The notes under the pieces were generated by a model. The model was not told where the DNA came from and searched no databases. It worked only from the letters and a program-made list of their open reading frames with translations. A stretch of DNA of 64,000 bases from Streptomyces humicola (GTDB lineage Bacteria > Actinomycetota > Actinomycetes > Streptomycetales > Streptomycetaceae): assembly GCF_024436035.1 (NCBI RefSeq), contig NZ_JANFNG010000005.1:62001-126000 (forward strand). Direction: 5' to 3'. This document shows, piece after piece, positions 34,099-43,447 of this stretch (within the stretch, counting starts at the first letter, position 1; each line of letters begins with the position of its first letter). The position numbers and the translations under genes are program-made.

Positions 34099-35393
34099 CA
34101 GTTGCCTCCGTACAGAATTCCGGGGATGTTGTCGAGCGGCGAAACGGTCTTCTCACCGTCGGCCGCTCCGGGCGCCGGGTAGGCGTCCTGGCCCTGCAAC
34201 GGGTCGTTGATCAGACCGCCGGTGACCGTCGACAGCCCCTCTACCGCCAGGCCCACGCGTGCGCCGTGGACGCCGGGGGACACGGAGGTGGACACCATGC
34301 TCTCGACGCGCTCGAAGAACGTCACGACCTGGGTGGTGTACATGGCCAGCGTGCCCACCGGCAAAGCGGCGTCACGCAGGGCGGTGGTGACCGCGGGTGC
34401 TAGCGGCCGCGCGTCGGCGAGCGTCCCGGTGAGGTCGGTGACGGCCGGCTGGGCGGCCTCGGACACGCCCGGCACCTTGTCCAGCGGCGGCTTGCCCTCC
34501 CTGAGCACACCGCGCAGGTCGGGGGTCGCCCGGCCCAGCGAGTTCACGCCCGACTTGACCGAAACCAGCGCCGAGTGGATGTTGTCAAGGGGCTTGTTGA
34601 GGGAGTCGAAGCTGGTGCTCGCGTCGGTCAGCGTTCCGGGCAGGTCCTTGATGGCGCTCTGCAAGGGGTCGCCCTTGTCGACGCTGATCGCCTTCGCCGT
34701 CGTGCCGAGCTGCTGGACCAGGGCGGCGAGCTCCTGCTCGTGGCCGTTGAGCGAGCCGGTGAGCTGGTCGGCGGACTGGAGCAGCGCGGGCAGGTCGGTG
34801 GACGGCTTGGACAGCGCCTCGCTGGCGGTGCCCAGGTCGTCCAACGTCGCCGGCAGGTGCACCAGGATGTCGTGCAGGTCCTGGCTGTGGCCGGCGGTGC
34901 CGTCGCCGAGCTGGCGGACGGCGCTGGTGAGCTTGGCCCGGGTCGGCGGGTCCAGCACGTCGAGCACCTGGTCGAGGTCAGCGGAGTCGACGTTGCGGTT
35001 CGCCGCGATGACCTGGTGACCGAGCGGGCCGGCGTCGGGGGTGCCGGGGTCGAGCTCGATGAACTTCTTCGCCAGCGCCGACTGGTCCCAGACAGCGGCC
35101 CGCGCGTTCTTGTACACCTGCTTGTGGCCGTCGAGTTCCATGGTGACGACCCCCTGACCGTTCACGAACGTAAGGCCCGAGACCCGGCCGATGCGGGAGC
35201 TGTTCTCCCGGACGTCGTCGCCCACTTGCAGCGACGCGCCGACGTTGGTGAACGCCGCCTGGACCTTCGTCGTCGGGGCGCCGGGCAGGCCCGAGCTGGC
35301 CGTGAGGCCGAAGGCGACGACCGCGATGACCACCAGGAGGCCCACGGTGCCGATCACGAATGAGCGGGAGTCGGTCCGCGAGAGTGCGGCCAT
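34098..35393 (-). CDS. mceC: Mce family protein, third (MceC position)
   Basis: About 431 residues: anchor at 13-33, MCE domain (VQAAFTNVGASLQVGDDVREN, then RIGRVSGLTFVNGQGVVTM), helical tube region, and the PYPAPG-like end motif AYPAPGAADGEKTVSPLDNI also seen in MceF. The ATG overlaps the mceB stop as TGATG; a GTG one codon upstream is possible. It is part of the continuous six-gene mce run. Confidence 0.88.
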   Translation of the reverse strand: MAALSRTDSRSFVIGTVGLLVVIAVVAFGLTASSGLPGAPTTKVQAAFTNVGASLQVGDDVRENSSRIGRVSGLTFVNGQGVVTMELDGHKQVYKNARAAVWDQSALAKKFIELDPGTPDAGPLGHQVIAANRNVDSADLDQVLDVLDPPTRAKLTSAVRQLGDGTAGHSQDLHDILVHLPATLDDLGTASEALSKPSTDLPALLQSADQLTGSLNGHEQELAALVQQLGTTAKAISVDKGDPLQSAIKDLPGTLTDASTSFDSLNKPLDNIHSALVSVKSGVNSLGRATPDLRGVLREGKPPLDKVPGVSEAAQPAVTDLTGTLADARPLAPAVTTALRDAALPVGTLAMYTTQVVTFFERVESMVSTSVSPGVHGARVGLAVEGLSTVTGGLINDPLQGQDAYPAPGAADGEKTVSPLDNIPGILYGGN

Positions 35394-36742
35394 CACGAAC
35401 CTCCGAGGATCTGGCCGAGCAGGGAGTTCTCCTGCGTCGGTGTGAGACCGGTCGCGCTGTCGTCCCCGCCCGAGGGGGTAGGCAGAAGCGAACTGGTGGA
35501 CGGCGAAGGCGTGGGAGACGGGGTCGCCGACTTGCCGTTCTTCGACGTCGTGGGGGCGGTACCGCCCAGTCCGACGCCGGGAATCTGGAGCAGGCCCTTC
35601 GGGGTGGTGACCACGAACGCCCGGAAGTAGTTGCTCAGAGCGTCCCGGCCGTTGGTGCTCAGCGCCCAGTCCTTCACGAACTCCATCACGGTGGTGATCT
35701 GCGGGCTGAGGCCGCCCACCAGCCGGTTGGCCGACGCGCTGGTGCTCGCCAGCGACGGGCCGCCGGTCCGCAGGTCACGGACGACCGGCTGGGCCTGGTC
35801 GAGCAGCGACTTCGCCTTGACCAGCACTGGGTTGAGCGAGGTGAGGGCCGGCTTCGCGCTGTCGTCGAAAGTGTTGAGCTCCGAGGTGATCTGGGACAGG
35901 TTGTCCGTCACCGGCTTCGCCGACTCCAGCACCGGCGTCGCCTGGTCGGCGACGCCAGCCACCTGCGACAGCGTGTGCTGCGCTTTCTGGAGCGTGCTCG
36001 GCAACTGCTGGAGTGCCGCGGTCATGGCCTCGTGCTGAGCTGACACCGAGGACAGCAACTGATTGGCGTACTCGACGGCCTGGTCGAGGTTCTGGCCGTT
36101 CTTGCCCGCCAGCGACTCGGCCACCGGCGTGGTCCGGTCGACCAGCTGGTTGAGCACCGAGTTCTGCTGGTCCAGGATCGTCGCCAGCTGCTTGGTGTTC
36201 TCCATAGCCGGCGCGAGGGCCTTGATCGCCTCGTTGACGTTGGTGCCCTGCCCGTTGACGCCTTCACCGAGCGTGGTCACCAAGGCGGCGAGCGCGGTGG
36301 AGGTCGGGTCGTCGAGAGAGTCGAGCACCTGGTCGAGGTCGACCGAGGTGGTCGTGTGCTTGGCGGTGATCACCTCGGGGGCCGACATCACCGGCGAGTT
36401 GTCCGAACCGCGGTTGATGTCGATGTAGCGCTCACCGAGCAGCGTCACCGGGCGGATCGTGGCGGTGGCGTCGTCGTGCAGCGGCAGCACCCCCTTGTCG
36501 ACGTCCATGGTCACCGCGGCCTGGCCGTTGCGCAGCTCGACCGACTTGATCTGGCCGACGTCGATCCCGTCCATGTGGACGAGGTTGCCGGGGATCAGCG
36601 GGCTGGCGTCGTAGAACATGGCCGTGACGGTGACCTGCTTGCTGCCGCCGAAGTCCGCGCTCGCGAATCCGCCCACAGCAATGACGGCGACCACCGCGAC
36701 GGCGGCTGTGGTCTTGAGGAAGGTCGCCCTGGATTTGCTCAT
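35393..36742 (-). CDS. mceB: Mce family protein, second (MceB position)
   Basis: 449 residues: anchor at about 8-28, MCE domain (YDASPLIPGNLVHMDGIDVGQ, split by a short loop), helical region with Gln-rich heptads, and a low-complexity Ser/Pro/Thr tail (about 395-430) that may cross or bind the cell wall. The ATG overlaps the mceA stop (ATGA). Confidence 0.88.
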   Translation of the reverse strand: MSKSRATFLKTTAAVAVVAVIAVGGFASADFGGSKQVTVTAMFYDASPLIPGNLVHMDGIDVGQIKSVELRNGQAAVTMDVDKGVLPLHDDATATIRPVTLLGERYIDINRGSDNSPVMSAPEVITAKHTTTSVDLDQVLDSLDDPTSTALAALVTTLGEGVNGQGTNVNEAIKALAPAMENTKQLATILDQQNSVLNQLVDRTTPVAESLAGKNGQNLDQAVEYANQLLSSVSAQHEAMTAALQQLPSTLQKAQHTLSQVAGVADQATPVLESAKPVTDNLSQITSELNTFDDSAKPALTSLNPVLVKAKSLLDQAQPVVRDLRTGGPSLASTSASANRLVGGLSPQITTVMEFVKDWALSTNGRDALSNYFRAFVVTTPKGLLQIPGVGLGGTAPTTSKNGKSATPSPTPSPSTSSLLPTPSGGDDSATGLTPTQENSLLGQILGGS

Positions 36743-37980
36743 CGCGCCGTGCTCCCGTTTGCGTCGACCCAGCCTTGGCCGGATGCCATTCCGGGCGGGG
36801 GTGTGGAATTGGGTCCACCGGTCAGACCGGCGTCGATCCCGGGGTTGTCGTTCAAGACGCTGGTGGAGACCTGGACCAGAGCGTGGAAGTAGTGGCCCTG
36901 CGCGTCGTAGTTGCCGAAGGTCGCGCCCCAGTTGGTCAGCCAGCCGACGAGGTCGGGCGTGTAGGGCCGCAGGAAGTCGACGGCCGGGTTGAGCTGGTCG
37001 GCTGCCTGGGTCACGCCCGGCACCACCCCGTGCGTGCTGTCAAGCAGCGATGGCGTCCACTTGAGCAGCGTGTTCGCGGACTGGAGGACCGGTCCTAGCT
37101 CGGCGATGGTCGGCCGCAGGTCGACCAGCAGCGGGCTGAGGTTCTTGGACACCGACGTCAGCTGCTGGGTCGCCGGCCGCAGGTCCTGCAACAGTGGTAC
37201 GGTCGAATCGACCGCTGCGGGAACGGTGTCCATCGTCTTCTGCGCGGCGTCGAGGGTGGAGGGCAACTGGCCGAGCGCCTGCTGGAGTTGGCTCTGCTCG
37301 GTGGCCATCGAGGACATCGCCGAGGTGAGCTTGCCGACAACCGTCTGAAGTTCCGCGCGGCGCTGGGCCAGCGGGTCGGTCATCTTCTGCAGGTCGGATA
37401 TCAGGCTCGTGATGGCCGGGCCGTCCTGCCCGACCGCCTGGAGAACCGATCCCAGTTCCTGCACGGCGGGACCGGCGGCCTGCAAGGTGTCCTGGAGGTT
37501 CTGCGGCTTCGACTTCAGCGCGGCGTCCAGTTGCTGCACCGTGGAGTCCAGGTGCGCGCGGGTCGCCGGGTCGAGCGCGGCCAGCACCTGGTCCAGCTCG
37601 ACCTGCTCGGTGCCGGCTGCGAGCAGACTGCCCTTCGGTATCGCCGGGTTGGAGGCGGGGCCGGGCAGCAGCTCGACAACGCGCTCACCGAGCACGCCCT
37701 GCCACTCCACCTGCGCCTTGCTGCCCGTATGCAGCGGGGCATGACTGCTGTCGACCGACACCGTCACCAGCGCGCTGTTGTCCCGTGTCTCCAGCTTGCG
37801 GACCGAACCCACCGGCATGCCGTCGATCTCGACCTTCGAGCCGTTCAACAGGTTTGCCGCATTAGGCATGACAAGTTGGACTTCGTACCCGGACCCGCCC
37901 GAAGCCAGCAGGTAGCCGGCCGCCAGCGCGAAGATCGCCACAAGGGAGACGCCCACCAGCCACTTTGCTCGTCGTGCCAT
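36739..37980 (-). CDS. mceA: Mce family protein, first (MceA position)
   Basis: 413 residues: anchor at about 6-26, MCE domain (about 32-105; NLLNGSKVEIDGMPVGSVRKL), helical tube region and a C-terminal end typical of the family (FHALVQVSTSVLNDNPGIDAG). It starts one base after the ATPase stop, so importer ATPase and tube are made from one message. It is the first of six mce genes. Confidence 0.88.
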   Translation of the reverse strand: MARRAKWLVGVSLVAIFALAAGYLLASGGSGYEVQLVMPNAANLLNGSKVEIDGMPVGSVRKLETRDNSALVTVSVDSSHAPLHTGSKAQVEWQGVLGERVVELLPGPASNPAIPKGSLLAAGTEQVELDQVLAALDPATRAHLDSTVQQLDAALKSKPQNLQDTLQAAGPAVQELGSVLQAVGQDGPAITSLISDLQKMTDPLAQRRAELQTVVGKLTSAMSSMATEQSQLQQALGQLPSTLDAAQKTMDTVPAAVDSTVPLLQDLRPATQQLTSVSKNLSPLLVDLRPTIAELGPVLQSANTLLKWTPSLLDSTHGVVPGVTQAADQLNPAVDFLRPYTPDLVGWLTNWGATFGNYDAQGHYFHALVQVSTSVLNDNPGIDAGLTGGPNSTPPPGMASGQGWVDANGSTAR

Positions 37981-37981
37981 C

Positions 37982-38833
37982 TCAGTCCATCCCCAGTGGG
38001 CCGACCGAGTCGCCGACCAGGAACTGCCGGACGAACGGGTCGTCCGACTCGAATGCTTCCTTGGCCGGTCCGTAGTAGACGACCTGGCCCTTCCAGATCA
38101 GCCCCACGTAGTCGCTGACTTTCCGGGCTGTGCGGATGTCGTGCGTGACCACCACGTAGGTGCCCTTGTCCTCGGCGTGCACTTTGAGGATCACGTCGTT
38201 GAGCAGGCTGGTACGGACCGGGTCGAGGCCGGAGTCCGGCTCGTCGAAGAGCACGATCTCCGGGTTCAGCACGAGGGCGCGTGCGAAGCCGGCACGCTTC
38301 TTCATACCGCCGGAGATCTCGTTGGGCGCCTTGTTCTCCGCGGCTTCGAGACCGACCTCCTGGAGCCGCTCCATGACGATGTCGCGGATCTCGGCCTCGG
38401 CCAGGTCGGTGTGCTTGCGCAGCGGGAACGCGACATTGTCGTAGACGCTCATCGAGCCGAAGAGCGCGCCGTCCTGGAACAGCACACCGAAGCGCTTGCG
38501 CAGTTCTGCGCGCTCGCGCTCCTTCATTGCCCAGATGTCCTTGCCGAAGATACGCACCGATCCGAAGTCCGGTTCCAGCAGGCCGACCATGTGCTTGAGC
38601 AGCACGCTCTTGCCCGTACCCGACGGGCCGAGAATCGTGGTGATCGCCTGCGGATGGAAATCGAGACTCAGTCCCCGCATCACCTGGAAAGAACCGAACG
38701 ACTTGTGCAGGTCACGGACGCTCGCGACCGATCCCGCGTAATTCTCGGACCCGGGGCCTGAACCGACCGCGGCCGGCTCCCGCACGGGCGGAAGGCTTTC
38801 TGTATCAGCGTTGTCTTGGATTTGCGGACCCAT
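37982..38833 (-). CDS. Mce transporter ATPase (MceG/Mkl-type, MlaF family)
   Basis: 283 residues of an ABC ATPase: Walker A GPSGTGKSV, Q-loop VLFQDGALFGSM, signature ISGGMKKR, Walker B IVLFDEPDSGLDP, H-loop VVTHD. The ISGGM signature and the GLDP stretch match MlaF/Mkl ATPases that energise Mce importers. In mycobacteria the ATPase gene is often unlinked; here it sits between the YrbE and mce genes, making the locus self-sufficient. About 35 N-terminal residues before the ABC core are disordered and acidic. Confidence 0.92.
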   Translation of the reverse strand: MGPQIQDNADTESLPPVREPAAVGSGPGSENYAGSVASVRDLHKSFGSFQVMRGLSLDFHPQAITTILGPSGTGKSVLLKHMVGLLEPDFGSVRIFGKDIWAMKERERAELRKRFGVLFQDGALFGSMSVYDNVAFPLRKHTDLAEAEIRDIVMERLQEVGLEAAENKAPNEISGGMKKRAGFARALVLNPEIVLFDEPDSGLDPVRTSLLNDVILKVHAEDKGTYVVVTHDIRTARKVSDYVGLIWKGQVVYYGPAKEAFESDDPFVRQFLVGDSVGPLGMD

Positions 38834-38872
38834 GGGGACTCCCCTGTCGAAGTCGACAGCAACGCGCCGTTG

Positions 38873-39736
38873 CTAATTTCCAATCGGTGTCTGGATGGTG
38901 GTACCGAAGAACAACTGGTACAGGATGACGGCGCACGCACTCACGACGATCATATTGACCATCATCGACTTTGCCGTGTTCCGACCGACATCGACCGGTC
39001 CACCGCTGGCGGTGTATCCGTAGAAGCAGCCGACGACGACCACCAAGGTCCCCAGCAACTGTGCCCATATCAGGGCGTACAGAAGGTCGACCGGGGCCTG
39101 GAACGACCAGAAGATGTTCGAGTAGCCGCCCGGCGAGGTGGACTTGAGCATCACCTGCGCGACCACCCAGGAGCCGAAGAATTGGCACCCCAGACCGACG
39201 AAGAACAAGAAAGGCGCCGCAATCCACATAGCCACCAGTCGCGCGCCCGCCAGATACGCGCGCGAGTTGACGCCCATGACCTCCAGGGCGTCGACTTCGT
39301 CGCTGATGCGCATGGAGCCGATTTCCGCGACGTATCCGCAGCCCACCTTGGCGGCGAGAATCCAGCCCCACATCGAGGTGCTGACCGCCTTCAGGTCGCC
39401 GATGGCGGTGAAGACGCCGACGTAGCCCGAGGCGCCGACCTGGTCGAGGATGTAGTGACCCTGGAGGCCTACCTCCGAGCCGATGGCGAACATCATGAAC
39501 CAGATGATCAGTGCGCTGGAGCGGACCAGGATCGCCGCCTGCCGCAGGACCTCGGAGAAGTAGAAGCCGATGGTCAGCGGCACGTCGCCGATGACCCGGA
39601 CGCCGAAAACGGCGATCTTGCCGACCGTCTCACTCGCTGCGATCAGGGCGTTCGGTTGTCCAGGTGTCGCCGCCCTGGCCTTGCGGTGCTCACCGCGCGC
39701 GGATGGCGAAGGGACACTTTCGGTAACGGTAGTCAT
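38873..39736 (-). CDS. YrbE/MlaE-type permease (YrbEB position)
   Basis: 287 residues with five to six membrane helices and the MlaE-family signature loop (GSMRISDEVDALEVMGVN), the coupling helix that contacts the ATPase. An N-terminal tail of about 45 residues is polar. It pairs with the permease encoded just upstream to form the inner-membrane channel of the Mce system. Confidence 0.92.
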   Translation of the reverse strand: MTTVTESVPSPSARGEHRKARAATPGQPNALIAASETVGKIAVFGVRVIGDVPLTIGFYFSEVLRQAAILVRSSALIIWFMMFAIGSEVGLQGHYILDQVGASGYVGVFTAIGDLKAVSTSMWGWILAAKVGCGYVAEIGSMRISDEVDALEVMGVNSRAYLAGARLVAMWIAAPFLFFVGLGCQFFGSWVVAQVMLKSTSPGGYSNIFWSFQAPVDLLYALIWAQLLGTLVVVVGCFYGYTASGGPVDVGRNTAKSMMVNMIVVSACAVILYQLFFGTTIQTPIGN

Positions 39737-39751
39737 TCTTCGCTTGTCCCT

Positions 39752-40606
39752 CTATCTCTGCGTCAACAGGTTCGGGTTGAGACCCTGCGCGATGGCGTTG
39801 AAGAAGAAGTTCAGCACCCACACCATGGCGAAGCAGGTCACCACGGCCTGGTTGACCGCTCGTCCGACCCCCTCGGGACCGCCACCCGCGTGGAGACCCT
39901 TGTAACTGCAGATCACGCCGATCAGCAGTCCGGCCAGGAGGGTCTTCAGTTCGGCGCCCCACACGTCGGCCGCGTACAGGTTGTGGGACATGCTGTCGAT
40001 ATAGGCGGCGTTGGTGGTGTCGCCGAGCGCGCGCACCGCGAGCAGACCGAGCAGGACGCCGACGAACGACGTGAGGCAGTTCAGCAGGGCGCACATCACG
40101 GCGGTGGCGATGACCCGCGGGATGACCAGCATCCGGATCGGGTCCATGCCGAGCACCTTGAGGGCGTCCAGCTCCTCTCGGACCTTGCGCGCGCCGAGGT
40201 CGGAGGTGATCGAGGTGCCGATCACGCCGGCCACGACCATGCCGACCATGAACGCCGCGATCTCACGGATGTCGGCCATCACCCAAAAGGCGCCCATGCG
40301 GTTGTCCGCGCCGAGCAGCGTCAGCAGGCCGACGCCCATGACACAGATGAGGAAGCCGAAGCCGGCCATCGACAGCATCCCGGGCCAGAAGCAGAGCTTC
40401 AGCAGGCTGTACATCTCTTCGAGGGTGTCGCCCCAGTAACCTTTGGGACTGCGAACGGCGCTGTAGACCACCTGACCGAGCAGCTGGCACATGTGCCCGA
40501 CTTCGAGCACCGGCTTCCGCACAGAAGCCGGCACGAAGCCGAGCACTCGGCCCCCCGGACCGGGCGCTCTCCGTCGTTCTACGTCGGCTTCAGCGACGGT
40601 TGTCAT
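39752..40606 (-). CDS. YrbE/MlaE-type permease (YrbEA position)
   Basis: 284 residues, five to six membrane helices. The family loop appears as RKVREELDALKVLGMDPIRM and the late TFGYV-like region as ICSYKGLHAGGGPEGVGRAV. It is the first permease of the operon, 39 bases after the SCP2-like gene and 15 bases before the second permease. Confidence 0.92.
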   Translation of the reverse strand: MTTVAEADVERRRAPGPGGRVLGFVPASVRKPVLEVGHMCQLLGQVVYSAVRSPKGYWGDTLEEMYSLLKLCFWPGMLSMAGFGFLICVMGVGLLTLLGADNRMGAFWVMADIREIAAFMVGMVVAGVIGTSITSDLGARKVREELDALKVLGMDPIRMLVIPRVIATAVMCALLNCLTSFVGVLLGLLAVRALGDTTNAAYIDSMSHNLYAADVWGAELKTLLAGLLIGVICSYKGLHAGGGPEGVGRAVNQAVVTCFAMVWVLNFFFNAIAQGLNPNLLTQR

Positions 40607-40645
40607 TTAAGCTCCCGTTGGCGTTGTGGTGCGGCTACTGGCCCG

Positions 40646-41074
40646 TTACTTGACGGCCTCGACGAGGTCGGCCCGCCCGGCGTCGCGGAGGATCTTCTCG
40701 TAGGTGGCGAACAGCGGCTTGGTGATGGGGACGACCTTCATCACGGCCGACACCTTGCCCTTGTTGCGGATCTGGCCCTTGGCCATCGCCAGCGCGACGT
40801 TGACCTTGCCGAGCCAGAACTTGTGCGCGGTGTCCGCCGCCATGGACAGTTCCGCATCGATCGGCCGCGTCACCTGGGGGGTTCCGCTCTCCCCGAGCTG
40901 GACGATTCCTTCGCCGAAGTCGATCACTATGGTGGATTCGGGGTCTGTCTGATTGAGCTTCAGCACCGAGCCGACCGCGCGGAGTTTCGGCCCGAGGTCC
41001 GGGTCGTCAAGCCCGGCCTGGAAAATGCGGCCGAGATACTCGTAGACCTCGGCTTCGTCCTTGAAGACACCCAT
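40646..41074 (-). CDS. SCP2-like sterol/lipid-binding protein
   Basis: 142 residues, about the size of a single SCP2 domain. Typical stretches are STIVIDFGEGIVQLG, DAELSMAADTAHKFWLGKVN and GQIRNKGKVSAVMKVVPITK. SCP2 domains hold sterols or acyl-CoAs in a hydrophobic pocket. AGGAG lies seven bases before the ATG at 41074. Encoded between the P450-ferredoxin pair and the Mce permeases, it could carry the imported substrate to the P450. Confidence 0.82.
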   Translation of the reverse strand: MGVFKDEAEVYEYLGRIFQAGLDDPDLGPKLRAVGSVLKLNQTDPESTIVIDFGEGIVQLGESGTPQVTRPIDAELSMAADTAHKFWLGKVNVALAMAKGQIRNKGKVSAVMKVVPITKPLFATYEKILRDAGRADLVEAVK

Positions 41075-41172
41075 CTCGATACTCCTGTTCTTCGGCAAAA
41101 GGCCGGAGCCGCCGACCGGCCAGGTCTCTGTCCGGCCCGGCGGTTCGCTTTATCGGCTTATGGGTCTGGGCT

Positions 41173-41376
41173 TCAGACTTCAGTGATCGTGATCGCCCGC
41201 TCCGGGCACGCTTCGAGCGCGCTGCGCGCCGCGTCCTCCTGCCCGGCCGGCACCGGGTTCGCCAGGACGAAGGACTGGCCTTCGTCGTCGACGTCGAACA
41301 GCTCGGAAGCGCGGGCCACACACCTGGCGTGGCCTTCACACTTTCCGGCGTCAATGGCGATTTTCAGCATGCTCAT
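41173..41376 (-). CDS. Small 3Fe-4S ferredoxin
   Basis: 67 residues. Three cluster cysteines: KCEGHARC (13 and 19) and ACPERAI (about 56), with no fourth cysteine between, which fits the 3Fe-4S ferredoxins that serve actinobacterial P450s. The ATG overlaps the P450 stop (ATGA), so it is the dedicated partner of that P450. Confidence 0.9.
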   Translation of the reverse strand: MSMLKIAIDAGKCEGHARCVARASELFDVDDEGQSFVLANPVPAGQEDAARSALEACPERAITITEV

Positions 41377-42668
41377 TCACCTTGCCCCGCGCTCGCGCCG
41401 ACGGTGTCCCAGTCTTCGAAGACCACCGGCAGTTCCGAGACACCCCAGGTATTGCCGGTGTGCCACAGCGGCTTGGCGTCGGGCGCCACCGCGTACGTGG
41501 GGACGCGGTGCAGGAACTCCTGGAGCAGGATCTTGATCTCCAGGCGCGCGAGGTGCGAGCCGAGGCAACGGTGAATGCCCGAGCCGAAGCCCAGGTGCCG
41601 GTTCGGCTGCCGGTCGAGGATCAGCTCGTCCGGGTTGGGGAACTCCTCGGGGTCGCGGTTTGCGGACGGCCACAGCAGCAGGAGGCGGTCGCCGACGGCG
41701 AGTTCGGTGTCCGCGAACGTCGTGGGCGTGGTCACGTTACGGGCGACGCCGGGCTGCGGCGGGATGTACCGGACCAGTTCCTCGACGGCCAGGTCGAGCT
41801 TGTCAGGGTCGTCGACGATCGCCGTCAACTGCTCGCGCACCTCGGGCCGTTCGGTGAACATCAGCAGCAGCCGGCTGAGCAGGCTCGCGGTGGTGTCGAA
41901 GCCGGCCGGCACCAGCACCAGGCAGAAGCCGAAGATCTCGTCGTCCGTCAGCCGCTGGCCGTCGATCTCGACCTGCGCGAGATGGCTGATCAAGTCGTCG
42001 CCGAAGCCGTTGGTACGGCGCTCCTCCAGCAGCTCGGCGAAGTACATCGAGCAGTTGAGGCCGGCCTGCATGGCCCGCTCGTTGTTCTCCTCGTCCGACT
42101 TCTCGGGGTCGGGCTCCAGCATGTAGAGGAATTCCTTCTTGAGCATCGCCCAGTCCTTCTCGGGCACGCCCAGGTACACCTCAAGGATGGCGCGCAGCGG
42201 CAGCGCGATCGCGACTTCCTCCGCCAGGTCCGCCTGGGGCCGGCCCTGGAGGTTCTCGATGAGCGTGTTGACGATGGCGCGCAACTGCGGCTCGTTCGCC
42301 TCGATCGTGTTGGGGCTGAACTGGGTTCCCACCAGGGTGCGGTACTTGCGGTGCTCCGGCGGGTCCATCTCGATCGGGATCATCGGCGTCGGGTTGCCGA
42401 ACGGCGGGATTGTCACCGGGAAGGAGGAGAACACGTCCTGCTTGTGCGCGGCCGCGTAGACGTCTTTGTAGCGCGAGACGGCGTAGAAGCCGCCGTGTGC
42501 CGAGCTGCGGGCCATCGGGCACGACTCGCGCATCTCGCGGAATATCGCGTCCCGGTTTTCCAGGCTCTCCCTGTTGTGCACGCTGAACTTCTCGATCAAC
42601 GCGCGAATGGTGGCACTGTCCGCTTCTTCGGGCTCTGCATGGCCCGTCGGGTTCTGGTTGGCGCTCAA
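41373..42668 (-). CDS. Cytochrome P450 heading the mce operon
   Basis: 431 residues. Landmarks: IPIEMDPPEHRKYR, I-helix VPAGFDTTAS, ExxR as EELVR, and the heme loop FGSGIHRCLG. The N-terminus is soluble, without a membrane anchor. It belongs to a different branch from the P450 at 11459. It starts the P450-ferredoxin-SCP2-YrbE-Mce operon from a promoter about 215 bases upstream. This suggests that it acts on the substrate the Mce system imports, perhaps by hydroxylating a terminal or ring carbon. Confidence 0.92.
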   Translation of the reverse strand: MSANQNPTGHAEPEEADSATIRALIEKFSVHNRESLENRDAIFREMRESCPMARSSAHGGFYAVSRYKDVYAAAHKQDVFSSFPVTIPPFGNPTPMIPIEMDPPEHRKYRTLVGTQFSPNTIEANEPQLRAIVNTLIENLQGRPQADLAEEVAIALPLRAILEVYLGVPEKDWAMLKKEFLYMLEPDPEKSDEENNERAMQAGLNCSMYFAELLEERRTNGFGDDLISHLAQVEIDGQRLTDDEIFGFCLVLVPAGFDTTASLLSRLLLMFTERPEVREQLTAIVDDPDKLDLAVEELVRYIPPQPGVARNVTTPTTFADTELAVGDRLLLLWPSANRDPEEFPNPDELILDRQPNRHLGFGSGIHRCLGSHLARLEIKILLQEFLHRVPTYAVAPDAKPLWHTGNTWGVSELPVVFEDWDTVGASAGQGE

Positions 42669-42881
42669 CGCTATCCGTCCCTCTCAGTGTTGATCGGCGT
42701 GTTGAGACTGTGAGCAGGTGCGGTCCCGCTTGCGAGACACTGCTGAAGGAGTAGAGGTCCTCGTCGACCATGGCCGCGCGGACGAACTATGTCCGGGGAG
42801 GCATACCGTCGGCGGTCCTGAGACGAGATCATCGATGGTCTCTATGGGTCGAGACCTGTACCACATTTGACGTGTTCAGGG

Positions 42882-42910
42882 AGCGTAGCTTCTCTGTTGT
42901 AGAACGTCAA
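42882..42910 (-). promoter_or_regulatory. Promoter of the P450-mce operon
   Basis: Minus strand: TTGACG, exactly 17 bases, TACGCT. It gives a leader of about 210 bases before the P450 ATG. A GTAGAA/TTCTAC motif lies inside the spacer (42899-42904), where a repressor could block polymerase. Confidence 0.6.
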
Positions 42911-43278
42911 GGCACTGTGTCATCTGATCGACACACGACGTCAATGCATGTGCAACAGGCGGCCGTTGCCAGTGCACCGGGCGTGGGCCCTGGTTCCGAT
43001 AGACGGCACACAGGGCGCTGATCGAACCTGGCGATCCCGCGGGACGGATTTCGCTTCCGCACCGCCCCCACCAGCCAACTCCTTCCGCATACCCAATGCG
43101 TCCCATCTGCACGTGAATTCTGGCGCCCGTCGCACGGCGCGAGTGGACGCGGCACCGCGCAACCCGCCGGCCACATACGACAGCGTGTCCGGCCTGGTGC
43201 GCATGGTGTGCGGCGCGCGGAGTGAGGTCAACGGCCCGGACGACCATCGCGTCGCTCTACACAAGGTGGACCCAAGTC

Positions 43279-43390
43279 ACTCACAGTATGTAACGTTCCC
43301 CGGACTCCGGGTCGCCGGAAAAGCAACCTGCCTCGACCGATGCACTACAGACTCTTGACGCACCGCGTTACATACGTCGAATCTGTGAGT
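43279..43390. promoter_or_regulatory. Spaced inverted repeat upstream of the 43448 gene
   Basis: ACTCACAGTATGTAACG (43279-43295) recurs in reverse complement at 43366-43390 as CGTTACATAC and CTGTGAGT, split by a 7-base insert. The two arms are 70 bases apart. TTGACG lies just before the second arm. Two operator sites for one regulator is the likely reading. Confidence 0.4.
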
Positions 43391-43447
43391 CACAGCCCCG
43401 CTCCGGCGACACCGGGGCGGGCAAGACCAACCCTGGAAGGGGTACCC

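Larger units (their letters stand above)
42669..43447. other. Long divergent intergenic region
   Basis: It holds the P450-mce promoter (42882-42910) on the left and a pair of inverted A/T-rich elements (43279-43390) on the right. Open frames here (for example 42948-43358) lack good start signals and family resemblance. The region separates the mce operon from the plus-strand gene at 43448. Confidence 0.5.

Noticed and set aside
42948-43358. A possible 136-residue protein upstream of the 43448 gene
   Set aside because: No ribosome binding site, mixed composition, no recognisable domain, and it covers promoter and repeat sequences.
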